This document shows positions 24,968-36,679 of a stretch of DNA of 64,000 nt, in pieces. Within the stretch, counting starts at the first letter, position 1; every line of letters begins with the position of its first letter. Origin of the DNA: Phoenix dactylifera. Its lineage: Eukaryota > Streptophyta > Magnoliopsida > Arecales > Arecaceae. Under the pieces are notes generated by a model. The model made no database searches. It was not told the origin of the DNA and saw nothing but the letters and a program-made list of their open reading frames with translations. The translations under genes and the position numbers were made by a program. The stretch is taken from the NCBI RefSeq assembly GCF_009389715.1, contig NC_052392.1:39351668-39415667 (forward strand), read 5' to 3'.

Positions 24968-25071
24968 AGGCAGGCTTCAGGCCTAAATTCTATTTATTTT
25001 TAATTAGAGTTCAGGCCAGATCTATATAAAATTTGATATTTTCTGTGTCTAAGCTCGGCTCATGACCAGCT
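24968..25071 (-). mobile_element. Short dispersed element, copy 1 of 3 (inverted relative to the others)
   Basis: Its reverse orientation aligns along its whole length with 26980-27100: GGCAGGCTTCAGGCCTAAAT here versus GGCAGGCCTCAGGCTTAAAC in the reverse complement of that copy, then AAAATTTGATATTTTCTGTG and CGGCTCATGACCAGCT. A third copy lies at 38629-38739. The ends of this copy are eroded. Confidence 0.55.
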
Positions 25072-25729
25072 ATACTCTGAGCACATCGTGAACCCAACTC
25101 TGGTACGGTGAGACTAACTTTGTGTAAGCTTCATGAAAACGTAGTAGGCCCGATCTACAATCACCTTGGGTGCTAAAAAGCCTGAGCCCAAGTGCGGCCC
25201 GTCCCAACAATATCATACCTTAGCCCATAGATTGAATGAAGGGGACATTGGCCTGGCCTATAGTGCAGTATTAATTGTCGGGGGAAATTGGCCTGGCACG
25301 AGCCTCTTAAAGGCCTGTTTGGATGACAACCGGCAAAATTATCGGATTATAGACTGGGCTAGGCTTATTTTCATAAGTATCCAAGAATAATTTTGGAGTA
25401 GACATGCCAAATCTCACAAGAAGCAAAAAAAGACCGGGTAATCCTATGATTGGGATGATTGTATTGGCCCAATCTATGAATTCAATAGAATTTTCAGCCC
25501 AATCACTCAAATCGGCCTTAACTTTTTTACGAAGTATGTCCCTCTTTCGGCCTTTTATTTGCCTATGGATCAAGTCCATTTCGGATGATAACGTTCAATG
25601 GCTTGCGGAATATACAAATATGTACACATATACAAATAAGATCTGACTCATATACAAATATGTACACATATTTGCAAATATGTATGTACATAGAATGGAA
25701 TTTTTATTCATAAGATCGCAGGAAGTTCG
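25072..25729. other. Intergenic DNA left of the tandem array
   Basis: No gene recognised. The string AGGCCTGTTTGGATGACAAC at about 25312 resembles a MITE end, but no partner end was found. A small internal duplication built on ATATACAAATATGTACACAT lies at about 25610-25690. The sequence becomes array-like near 25730. Confidence 0.4.
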
Positions 25730-26979
25730 CATGAATTTACTTTGGAAAGAAACCTAAGCACATTCTGAATTTATATAGTTTGGATTTAGATGATTTGACA
25801 CATAAGATGCCGCCTTGGCATGCGACACTTTCAATTCTCTCATGAGCATATCATTACATACATCTCAGCAAGTTAGAATATATTGCAAGCTGCAAATTAT
25901 TCTACCAGCCAACCACCTTAATTGCACCAGAATGCCAACTTTGGTTGATTTATTTAACCATATGCAAATTTGAGTAGAAAGAAAATTTTCTTCAACTGAA
26001 CACATGCTATGACTCTTTTAAAATCCGAGTCAGTTCCTATGACTCGGATTTAGATGATTTAATACCTAAGAATCTTGTTTTGGGATGAACTTTTTTTGAT
26101 TCTTCAAGAAGCATATTTCTGTATGCATCTCAATTCTCAAGTGCATGACATATATTCAACCCATATATAGCGATGGATCATTCTATAGGCACGCAACCTT
26201 AATTGCACCATACTTATCTTAATTTTATTCGATCTATTTACTATATAGCTTCAAATTGTAATAGGATTTTACCTCATTTCTTCAACTAGTGATGACCTGC
26301 CACATACTCAACTCCCATAACCCTGGTTTAAGTAATGTAGTACTTTATAATCTTCACCTCCAATTATTCAAGAAGCATATTGCATGGCATGTATCCAACT
26401 CTTATACAGATGCAGATCATTTGATAACCTAAAACTTTAATTACACCCTACTCCCAATTTGTCTGGTTTATTTATTGACATGCAACTTTCCATAGGAGAA
26501 TATTTCACCCATTCACTCCAATCAATCTCACATTTTTGCATGTTCAACTCCTAGGTGAAAAACTTCATCATTTCATTCAAGAAATGGAATGATACTACAT
26601 TGTTTTATAATTAAATAGTGATGTACCACTCTTAATTCTTTGAGAAGTATTACATTGCATGGATCGCAACAATGCTGCATATGTTCAACCTATACGTAGC
26701 TGCATACCCTTCCATGTATATGCAAATTTGACCACATCCTGATTCTCTTGATTTTGTCTAACAATTTATTATTGTGCAATACCAAGCCACGCGTAGCACC
26801 GGCGTGCAACCTTAGCAACACCCTAATTCTCTCAACTTTGTCTAGTTCATTTATCAATGTGCAAGATAGCGAATATTACCCTATTACTTTAACGACTCAC
26901 AACTTGCCACATGGTCAATTTTCACAACCTTGGTTTAGGTGATTATACTTCAAAATCTTGTTTTAGTGTCTAACACCTA

Positions 26980-27100
26980 GAGCTGATCATGGGCTGCACT
27001 TGGGCATTGGAAATGTCAAATTTCAAATAAACTCGGCCCAAAATCCGACTGAGAATAAATATAGTTTAAGCCTGAGGCCTGCCTAATGATCGATCAGCTC
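26980..27100 (+). mobile_element. Short inverted-repeat element inserted in the array, copy 2 of 3
   Basis: It begins GAGCTGATC and ends GATCAGCTC, a perfect 9-bp terminal inverted repeat, and is 121 bp long. It interrupts an array monomer between GTGTCTAACAC and CACTGCCACCTCC. Internal sequence (AATGTCAAATTTCAAATAAA, AATAAATATAGTTTAAGCCT) is shared with the copies at 24968-25071 and 38629-38739. No clear target duplication, so the class is open. Confidence 0.65.
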
Positions 27101-27800
27101 CACTGCCACCTCCGGTTCATTGAGGAGCATATATTTGCTTTTATCTCAACAACATGGTATATATTCAACTCTTGCATAATTGTAGGTCATTTTAATAGCC
27201 TACAACCTACACTGTGCCCTAATCCCAATTTTGTCCTATTCATTTGTCTACATGAAACTTCAGGCGGAAAGAAATTTTAACCATATTATCACCATATTAC
27301 TTCAACTAATCGCACAATATGACATTATTCTATTCCTATAATTTTGGATGTAGATGATTTAATGCCTAAAAATCTTTTTAATACATGCCACCTTTAATTC
27401 TCGAGAAGCATATCATTGCATGCATCTAAATGACATAGTGGGTATTTAAAACTACACGCAACTACAATTTATGTTGTTTGCAAGCAACCTTTCTGCACCT
27501 TGATTTTCTCAATTTTGTATAATCTATTAATTAATGCACAATCTTCAATGGATAGCAAATTTCAGTGAGTCACAAACCACCATGTAGTCAGTTGCCACAA
27601 CCTTTGTTTAAGTGATCTGACGCTTCAAGATCCTGTTTCAGTGCTTGCTAACTCCAATATGTCAAAAGGCATATCTTTGCATTTATCTCAACAATGTAGC
27701 ATGTATCTAACAACATGAAATGTTAACCCTGGCCTACCTATGATTTGTACAATTCAGTCATCAATATGCAACTTTAGAAAGAAAGAGAACTTCACCCTAT

Positions 27801-27978
27801 TTTTTTTTTTTTTTGGTAAATCGGTGGCTCATATTTGGCGAGTGTGAAAACAGCCAACAAAATCAAAAAGCAAAATACTGCGCAAAGGCATGGCATAACC
27901 CCGTGATCTAGCCAGAAAAAACCTACCGAGTGATGAGCCGCGAAGGAAGCAACCCACAATAACTATGTGGGTCGCTTC
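27801..27978 (-). mobile_element. SINE-like retroposon with a perfect 13-bp target duplication
   Basis: The insert is flanked by identical AACTTCACCCTAT at 27788-27800 and 27979-27991. Its left end is a run of 14 T, which is a poly(A) tail when read on the minus strand. This is the hallmark of LINE-driven retroposition. Read 5' to 3' on the minus strand it opens with a hairpin (bases 27978-27946): arms GAAGC/GCTTC and ACCCACA/TGTGGGT around a 7-base loop. The body contains TGGCTAGATCACGGGGTTAT but no convincing pol III A and B boxes, so the source RNA is not identified. Length is 178 bp. Confidence 0.8.
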
Positions 27979-29515
27979 AACTTCACCCTATCACTTCAAT
28001 AACTATGTGCTACCAAGTATTCAGTTCCCACAATTTGGGTTCAATTGGTTTGATGCTTAAAATTTTAACTCTGTCTATTTGCCACCTTTAATCCTTCAAC
28101 AAGCGTGTCATTACATTCATCTCGAGAATGTGATACAGCCATTGATCATTCTGTCAACATCCAACCTTATGAACATCCATATTTTCTCAATTTTGTCCAG
28201 CTTATTTATCAGTGTCAACTTCAAATAGAAATTAATTCTTACCTTATGAGTCTAGCCACTCACCACCTACAATGTACTTCACTCCGACAATCTAGGTATA
28301 TGTGATTCAATACTTTAGAATCTTGTTTCAATGATAGCCAACTATAATTCATCAAGAAGCATATCATTGTATACACATCAAAAATTTTGGCATATATATA
28401 TCGACCATGTTATCAATCTATGCCCCCCCTTTAATTCTATGACAAGCACATCAATCCATGCTCCTCAAAAACATGACACATGTGCTAATCATTTTGTCAA
28501 CATGCAACGTTAATTAACCTAATATCTTGATTATATCCGATCTATTTATTAGTACGACTATAAATAAAATCGAATCTTATCCTATTACTATAGGCAGTCG
28601 CAAGCTACAACATATAGAACTCCTAAAATGTAGATTTAGGTGACTAGATACTTTAGAATCTTATTTTGGTATCCGCCACCTTTAATTCATCAAAAAGCAC
28701 GTCGTTATATGTATATCACCAACATGGCATATATTAGCTGATCGTTCTATCAGTCTTAATGCTACCTCTAATTCTCTAGCAATCATATCATTACATACAT
28801 TATCGAAAATGTGACATAGATGCTAGTTATTTTGTCGGTATACAACCTTAACTGTACCCTAGATCTCTTAATTTTGTCTGATTCAATTATCAATATGCAG
28901 CTTTAATTAAAAGTTAGATCTTGCTCATTACTCTAGTTAGTCACAACCGACCACGTACTCAACTCCGATAATCTAGATGCAAGTGATTTGATCCTTTAGA
29001 ATCTTATTTTGGTGTCTGCTACCTCCAATTCATCAAAAAGCATGATATTGTATACATATCAGCAACGTGGCATATATTAATTGACCGTTCCATCAGTCTC
29101 TATGCATGCCACCTCGAGTTCTCTAAAAAGCATATCATTGCATACATCTCGAAATGTTGTATAGTTGTCTATTATTTTGCCGACATGCAACCCTAACTAT
29201 CCCCCAAGTTTCTCAATTTTGTCCGATTCATTCATCAATGTGCAACTTTAATTGGAAAACCAAATCTTACCCTATTGCTCTAGTCGGTCACAGCCTACCA
29301 AATACTCAATTCCTACAATCTAGGTGGAAATGATTCGATACTTCAGAAACTTATTTTACTATTTGCCACCTCCAATCCGTCCGAGAAGCACGCATATGTA
29401 TATCAAATATTAACCGATCTTTCTATTAGTATATCTCTCAGCTTTGTCCGATTCAACTGCAGTTCCCATCTTATATGATGCTTTCATCATAGTATCTTTC
29501 GCACCTTTATTCCAA

Positions 29516-30540
29516 TCATTTGCAATCCAATATAGCAATTTTTTTACGCCTAAAAGGACTTGATAAACAAACTGCAGGGAATTCATCCAACAAGGTAATG
29601 GAGCCTACCTACAGGCCACAAAAGAGGATGTGGAAGTTGGTGATGGAAATAATGAATCCATCAAGCATTTCTCTTTGTCTAAGCCTCGCACCCACCCATG
29701 TTCAATTCTTTAGTGTATGCCACTCTCCCTATATGTGGTCCAATAACCCAATGAGTGGGCATTCTTGAGCCCATATAATGAGAAACAATGCCTGTAAATA
29801 ATGTAATGGAAGTGTTTTTAAAGTAAGCAATTTAAAAAGCAAACCTCATCAACGTTTTTTGTCACACTGATACATCATCAAAAAGCTCACGGTGGGCACC
29901 AAGGCAGCGGCAACGGAGGGAGCGTCCATTGACGGTGCTCCAAATGGAAAAGCGAAAACCAGACCAAATAAAGTAAATTTATTGCCGAGGTACCACCTTC
30001 CCCTTGGAACCCCATCGTAGCCGTCGGATTGGACGCGTGGCATGCATCAAACCCTTCTGGGATCGAACTCTTCCAACGAGTACTGCACCCCAGCCGAGCT
30101 CCTCCCCCCCCCCCCCCCACAACCCAAAACTAGTGTTAAAAATCCTCCCTTTTTTCAACTCTTTCTTTGCTCTTCGCTCTTCGCTCTCGGAGAACCTAGA
30201 GGTGTTCCTCTCGGAAATCCATTCGAAGAGTTCGTCCCGGGATTGAGGTTTGGTTTGCTCCGATTCTCGCGTTTTCTCGATCTTTAATCCCTTCTCTGGG
30301 CTCCGAAAGAACCCGAAGGAAGAGAGTTCGGGTTTTATTTCTTTTGTTCATCACCAGATGCCTCTGAATCTTGTTCGAGATCCAGCGCTTTCCCCCTTTT
30401 TCTCTGCTTTGTTCGCCTTTTGGAACCCTATTCGCGTCAAAAATTCATCAAAAATCGGATCTTTCTGCGTTTTTTTGGATCGTCCGCGTCGGAAGGCATT
30501 CAAGAAACGAATCTTTTTGGGTTTTTTTGGCGTGTAGGAA
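29516..30540 (+). promoter_or_regulatory. Intergenic DNA, then presumed promoter and GC-rich leader of the next gene
   Basis: The left half (to about 29880) is ordinary AT-rich DNA; an 82-codon frame at 29520-29768 has no domain. From about 29880 GC content rises. A poly(C) run sits at about 30105-30118, and a CT-rich tract (CTTTCTTTGCTCTTCGCTCT) at about 30160-30186, a common feature near plant transcription starts. Open frames in the leader overlap each other and show no family features. Confidence 0.45.
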
Positions 30541-30957
30541 ATGTCGTACCCACTGGAGCAGCAGCAGCAGCAGCCGCCATCGCCACCCTCGCCGGTGTAC
30601 GACGCGGCATCGACGGCGAACGGTGGGGGATCGTACGGGCCGCTGATCGGCGTGCTCGCGGTGATAGCGGTGCTCGGCGTGATCGCCGGGATCGTAGGGC
30701 GGCTCTGTTCCGGGCGGAGGATATTCGGGTACGGCTACGACTTCGAGGGGTGGATCGAGCGCAAGTGCGCCGCCTGCATCGACGGTCGGGTGGAGCTCCG
30801 CCTGCCACAAGCGGCTGCGGCGGCGACGGGCGGAGCGGGGCCGGGCGAGAATGGAAGCGGTGGGCCTGCTGCGGGGGGGGCGGCGGCGGGAGGAGGAGGA
30901 GCGGGGCCGGGGGTGAAACAAGCGGCGCAGAACCCGGCGAGGGCGGCCGAGTCCTGA
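30541..30957 (+). CDS. Single-pass membrane protein of unknown function (138 residues)
   Basis: An intronless, GC-rich reading frame. Residues 7-18 are a Gln- and Pro-rich stretch. A hydrophobic segment at about 33-54 (GPLIGVLAVIAVLGVIAGIV) should span a membrane once, followed at once by a positive cluster RLCSGRR. Then comes FGYGYDFEGWIERKCAACID (residues 62-81), the most conserved-looking part, and a Gly- and Ala-rich low-complexity tail (about 91-138). I recall short plant proteins with the same membrane segment, CSGRR and GWVERKC..CIDG blocks, but no known function. The start is chosen as the first ATG in frame; the preceding GCGTGTAG could be a splice acceptor of a leader intron. Confidence 0.85.
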   Translation: MSYPLEQQQQQPPSPPSPVYDAASTANGGGSYGPLIGVLAVIAVLGVIAGIVGRLCSGRRIFGYGYDFEGWIERKCAACIDGRVELRLPQAAAAATGGAGPGENGSGGPAAGGAAAGGGGAGPGVKQAAQNPARAAES

Positions 30958-32567
30958 GCGGGTTCTCGAGCTGTGTGTGAAATGGGGTCCTCCTCCTTTG
31001 TTCCTCCCTCTCTTTTTTTTAATATTTATTTGCCCTTTCCTTTTCCTTTTTGTTTATGCTTATGTTGGGTCTTTGGGGAGTCTTCGTTAGTTCTTGGTTT
31101 TCTATATGGGGGTTGTGCTTACATGGCAGCCATGGCGTCACATTTCAAAGAGCTGTGGTCTTCCATGGTGATGTTCGAACTTGAGAAGGGTTGAAAAAGA
31201 AATCGAGTCCTCTTGCTCTCTCGCTCGCTCGCTCTTAGTCTCATTCCCTGAATTTGTCGGGATGTGTGTTGCGTTGTGCGTCTCTCGTGCTAATTATGCA
31301 AGCTGTCATGAGCGGAAAAAAGAAAGAAAGATAACTCTGCAGTAAAAGTGGGACCCTTTTAAGGCTACTTTTAGCTCAAATGAAGCAATTAGTTGCACTG
31401 CAAGATAAATTGTTTAAATATATTATGTTTTATCTGATTTCTAAGTGCTCGTGTATATATTCTGCATATCAAGAAATATTAATGTTATTTTCTCTGTATA
31501 TATGATTTGGGGAATGATATACTCCCCAAGGCACATCGACAAGTAGTAAATAAAAAATATGTATATTCAATAATTGGTTTCTTCATCGGACTATAATTTT
31601 TTATTTTGTTTGATCGGAATTTTGACACCCATTTCAAGTTTCAAAGTTTTGTCCTCAAAGCCTCTGCTTACTTATTTCCTAATATGTGCATAGTTATAAA
31701 TAATTTTGTGCATATGGAAAGAAGTGCTAAGTTCTCCAAAATAATAATAATAATAATAATAATAAAGGTGTGAAACTCTTTAACGATTTAGGGATAAAAA
31801 ATTATCCATTTAGATGTTTGTTCTTCTTCCACCAAGAAAAGAAGATCTTTAATTGATAATACACCTGCACTATAATTATCCAGATCCAAAATTCCAAATA
31901 CTGCTCAAACGCATAATCTTTAATTGCCAAACAGAAAGGTGTGACATTAATTGGGATACACACCTCAAGTCACATTGGCAGGTCAATTTAGCATTGCTCT
32001 TTTAACAAATTACTAATACTTTGGCGCATTAATGCAAGTTGTTGGAGAATTTGCACCTTCTAATGGCCATAATAGTCTTCTACAATTTTTTTACAGAAAA
32101 AAAAAACATAGGTCCACTCAATGAAGGGAAGTCAAGAAGAACGATCCATCTGGCATGTACCAATATGCTACTACATTCCTTCCATTGCAGCAAGTGACTT
32201 CTAATTTTTAAATAGCAGTCTCTGGTTCAGAATATATTCAAAGCATTCCCTGAACTGGGACAAGGGGAAGGTTGTCGCGTGGATGGGGATATTAAATGCC
32301 TAAACTTTTACATCCAGAGCACGACACTAATATGGCGGGGGTAGCTTCGCCATACGTGAGTAAGCACCAGACTCCCTTATTCCCTAATACTTGTTTTTTA
32401 TCCCATGAAATCTACTCGAATAGTTTCTGCAAGCTCCCCTTCTCTCATCTCTGTCTTAGATTGTTAGGCTGGTTTGGCTTGAAGGGAATAGTTATTCCAC
32501 CAATTATCCTACTTCTGTTTGGCTACAGCTTCTAGAATAACTCATCACTCTTTTTTTTTCTTTTTTT

Positions 32568-32618
<51 letters not shown>

Positions 32619-35600
32619 CAATAAGGTCGATCTGTGTGCTAGGAATAGCTTACAACCTTTCCTTTAAATTGTTATGCCTGGCCTGAGCAAGATTGATGCA
32701 GAAAACTACGAGAACTCAGTTCTTAAATTAATTCTTGCTCCAAGTTAGCTTCTAGTCTAAGATTTAAACCTGGACATAATCCATCACTTGGGAGGTTGGA
32801 TCTAAGTTTTAAGGAGCTAGACTTGAATGACATCAGTTAAGTTGGTTCGAAACCTCTATCTGGTTCCCATCAAAGTCTTCGTGAGATCCATGCCGGACCG
32901 AGGATACACACAGGCCAAGAGATCTACAAGCCTAATCTGATATTGTACCCACTGGGTCCTCAAGATATTTCTGATAAAAACCTTGGATGTCCTCAAACTA
33001 GACCTAACCCGTCTTCATCTCCACGCTCGGCACTGATGGTGGTGAGTTCCTTACTTGGATCATGCCTCCCATGACTCCCGAGTCCCCACTTCAGTTATGA
33101 GTTGGGTCTAAACATAAATTGGTACCATTTGACATGCTTGCCTTCTAATCATAATTTTCACTTACAAATGCTCGTGATTTGTTTTCACTAATTATATTTT
33201 TTTAAGAAAAACCAGAAGATGATGGTGTATCTTTGTTTTCATTCGAAGGGATGTATCAGAAATCTTTCTTACTCAATAATGGCTGAGGCAAGAAAGTATG
33301 ATCGATCGATAATCTTCTGCTAATGCTGACATCTTTTTCATCTCTAATCCTACCTAAGCTTCAGAAAAATAAAAAAATCTATACCGGCTAATCTATAATA
33401 TAATAAATGCTAGCTGTTCTTCCTTTAATTTTTGTTTTTCTATAGTTCAGGTATGTTCATGGCTTGCCAAATCAGCCTTTGCCAGCTAAGGATGTCGCTC
33501 ATAAATTAATTTATCATGAAACTGGGTATTACATATCAATTCTAATGCATCAATGAAGCCGATTTTCCCTAATGAAAGTGATTAGCTCAAGATTAAAGAA
33601 AATAAGAATGGATGAATGCATGCGTAGAAAATAAAAATATATTATTTTTAATATTTTGAGTAGAAAATAAAATAGAATAATTTTTTATCAAAACTAGCAA
33701 TATGGGGCATTCTTGCTGATCTATGCATGCAGAAGCAAGCGGGACCTAGGCTAGTCTCTCAAAAAAATACAATTAAATGACTTGGTCGTTTACAAATAGA
33801 CTGAAGAATGTATCACTCGAATCATTTGCACTCTTCGTTGCAGCCCTCATTGTTTCGATGGCTTGCATTACCTTGGTTCTTTCCGCATATCACTCGTCAA
33901 TATATTGGCTTCTGATAAAAAAATATCAAACACTGTCAAATTCCAGTACGTACGTATAGCTTTTTATCTTTATCAAGATTTGATGTGACACGGTTCACAC
34001 CACCGAGTTTCCCACTAGATGGAGACAACATCTCCTCCAACCGAGGCCATGCGCCGCGCTCCAACAAAAGCAAAGCTGATGGGACGTTCTAACCCCATGC
34101 CATGCCTCGATCCGAAGTGCATTAATTAGAAACTTGCTTGGCAACTAAATTTTAGAATAGATTCTTCTCCGGTTCATAGTTTTTCACTTTTTCTCATGGC
34201 TGTCTAATTTTATATAATATATAATGGCTAAATTCTCTTATTATTTCCTAATATACCTCATAAGAACAGGCAAAGAGAAGTAAAGTTTTTTTTTTTTTTT
34301 TTTTTTTTGCTATTTTAGAGGTTGTTTATCAGTTTATGTGACTTATCATCGTGATCTGTGGGTTCCCAACATGTGAAAGACTTTTATCCTGTGTAAAACT
34401 TTGGATACAATCTCGCTCCAATTAATCTGCATTTGTTATCGCATGCACTCCTGCCCCTTGATCGTCCATCATGCCGTTCATCTCCACTCAAGCTATTCAC
34501 GCACGCATGGAGTCCCTCTCCAGTGCATGCATGCTCTCGTATCCCTCTCAAGCCCTGGGGACGTATTATTCTATCATAACCCCCCTCCCCTCCCCCTCTC
34601 TTTCTCTCTCTCTCTCTCTTATGCTAATCTTATCTTGCTTTCTCAATGAGAGAGCGTAAGGAGAGATCTAAGATTGAGAGAAGATTGAGAGAGTAGATGA
34701 GAGAAATAGAGCAAGAAACCGAGATGAGCCAGAGAGAGAGAGAGATGGGTGTAGCCTCCTGCATGCTGGAGAAAGATGTGGTATAATCAGATAGATGCAT
34801 GTCCAATTCTACGTTGAGATTAATCACATGTGTCCATCTTTTAAAATCTGAATGAAGATTAGATAGAGAAGCAACAATTGGAAAAAGATTAGAGAAAAGA
34901 GGCATTTCATTTATTAATGAATGATTAATATATTCTTTTAAGAAAAATATATTTTGCCATACAGCTAATATAATGATATTTAGAGTTGTTTTGGTACATT
35001 TTTTTTCTATAAACTATTCAGAAAATCAAACCTTGACCTTCAAATCTTATATAAGTAAAATTGGTACATGCAAAGCTGACCAATATAGCCGATTTGTAAC
35101 ACGAGAGAACTTAGAAATCTTAAGGGTGCCATTTACGTACCACCCAAGTAGCATGCAATATTGCTTATGTATATACAGCCAATTGTACATTGTTGACATA
35201 TCTTAATCTGCTCAAATTTAAAAAAATTAATTAATAGCTTAAGTTTACGATTCAGGGAACACATGTCATTCATCGGAATCATCTCAATTCACAATGATTT
35301 CAATATAGGATGGGTAGCACTGGGTATTATATATTTAAACTTAATTCATTCCTTATTCAAACTTTAAGCGGAAAATTAACAAAGCTTTTGCATCTACTCC
35401 TTAAACAATCTCACCCATGCCTCTTGGACTGGCTGTTTTCTGACCCCTGTTGGTGAAAAAAGGTGGCAGCCTGGGTGTCGCCATAAACAGGTGCATCAAA
35501 TAATATTATTGCGACCCATTTTGCATGCAAACATCAAAATATTCTTGCAGGAGAGCAAATTATTTGTGGAGTGAAACTGCAAGGGGCTACAGTCTCATAT

Positions 35601-35940
35601 ATTTTGTCTACAATTGTAAACATAGTCATGTGGTGATATCTTCCTTTCCCCTGCTGCTTCTGTGGTGTTTTTTAGGTAACACTTTTACCCTTATATTCAA
35701 TCATCCTACTTTGTTTTTAGATGAGAAGTAGAATCTCCTCGCATGTAAGTTACTGTTCTTGGATAATGTCTCACATGTAAGTTAGTGTTCTTGACTATGT
35801 GTTTTGGTTATCACGCATTGTTTGTACCAGGTGCGACATTTCAATTTTCGATGGCACGTACATATATAACTTGTATCTCCCACTCCAAAACCTTAAACTA
35901 TTTAGCCAATTCGGATCTAAATATCAATCTAAAATTATAT
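30958..35940. other. Intergenic DNA, no gene seen
   Basis: About 5 kb without a recognised gene. The first 350 bp probably hold the 3' UTR of the 30541 gene. It contains an (AAT)n microsatellite at 31740-31765, a (GA)n run at 32570-32614, a poly(T) run at about 34289-34308 and CT/GA-rich tracts at 34590-34750. Frames of 60 to 92 codons here carry no domain. Segments near 32850-33130 have the mixed composition of a decayed retroelement, but I could not assign it. Confidence 0.45.
32570..32614 (+). repeat. (GA)n microsatellite
   Basis: About 22 uninterrupted GA units directly after a T-rich stretch. Likely length-polymorphic. Confidence 0.97.
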
Positions 35941-35941
35941 C

Positions 35942-36560
35942 CGCTCAAAAATCATAAGAAACATTTTGAAAGTTCTATTAGGTCTATGGATTGAGACTGA
36001 AATATATGCACTCAAAAATCATAAGAAACATTTTGAAAGGACTGTTATGTCTATGGATTGACACTAGGTCGCATGCAAGAATCGTATTCTATTGCAAGAA
36101 ACACGAAGAAAAATGAAACAATGTAGAAAAAAAAGAGAACGAAATATTTATATAGTTCGGACTATTGACCTATATTCATAAACAAAAACCATAGCAAAAA
36201 TTCACTATAAAAAGCTGAAGTTTCTAAAGTATAAAATTTTCTTACGAATCCTGGCCTCCAATATATTCAATCTCTAGGTCATTCAACGTTTTTCTTCGAA
36301 AAAAATGTTGCCTTTTCTATTTTAAGAGATTGTAAATTTGGTCATATTGTGCTCTGAATCCTCTGATATATGATTGAATTGAAGAAATCTAAGTTTCAAT
36401 CACCGACTGTTAAAAAAAAAACATGCATCATGCAAGATTCAGTAAAGTCATATTGTGTGCAAGTTTACGGCTGAATTGAAGAAATCTAAGTTTCAACTAC
36501 AAGTTGGTAGAAGAAGTCCAATATCATGGGAGATTCACTACTGAACTAAACAAGATCCAC
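35942..36560 (+). repeat. Cluster of short direct repeats
   Basis: The block GCTCAAAAATCATAAGAAAC then ATTTTGAAAG, with TCTATGGATTGA further on, occurs at about 35943 and again about 66 bp later. Further right, TGAATTGAAGAAATCTAAGT then TTCAA occurs at about 36373 and 36472, with a weaker relative (CTGAACTAAACAAGATCCAC) at about 36541. The two sets look like separate local duplications. Confidence 0.65.
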
Positions 36561-36636
36561 TTCTCAATCTCGAGCTACTGAAAAAAAAAAAAAAAAAAAA
36601 TCCATATGAGGGTCGACTATTGATCCATAAGATTTT

Positions 36637-36679
36637 GTCTCCTAAGTGGTCCACTACTCCGGTGGACTACTTAGGAGAC
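36637..36679. repeat. Near-perfect hairpin, 18-base arms with a 7-base loop
   Basis: Arm 1 (36637-36654) is GTCTCCTAAGTGGTCCAC and arm 2 (36662-36679) is GTGGACTACTTAGGAGAC. They pair at 17 of 18 positions, the exception being a G opposite A's complement. A related, weaker version (GCTAAGTGGTCTCCTATGTG) follows at about 36708. The purpose is unknown. Confidence 0.85.

Larger units (their letters stand above)
25730..29515 (+). repeat. Degenerate tandem repeat array, 260-270 bp monomer changing to an about 340-bp unit
   Basis: A recurring block of the form AATTCWTCAAGAAGCATATC, then a CATTGCATGCATCTC-like block, then AACCTTAATTGCACCC, AATTTTGTCCGATTTATTTA, CAATGTGCAAC and AATCTTGTTTTRGTGTCTGC, repeats through the region. 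The anchor word occurs at about 25833, 26098, 26362, 26634, 27114, 27396, 27656, 28090 and 28346 (spacing near 265 once the two insertions are subtracted). From 28346 it occurs as doublets (28346/28433, 28684/28770, 29037/29117), with a last single copy near 29374. There the repeat period is about 340 bp. Copies are strongly diverged, so the array is old. There is no open reading frame shared by the monomers. Confidence 0.85.

Noticed and set aside
30420..30980. 186-codon and other frames overlapping the 30541 gene
   Set aside because: They are Arg-, Gly- and Ala-rich out-of-frame readings of GC-rich coding DNA. The 138-residue frame has the membrane segment and conserved-looking block.
34390..34905. 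Possible miRNA-like or gene-like segment with CT and GA tracts and CTCCAG...GCATGC words in both orientations
   Set aside because: No match to known miRNA sequences I could recall; pairing is mainly from simple CT/GA repeats and is not a continuous stem.
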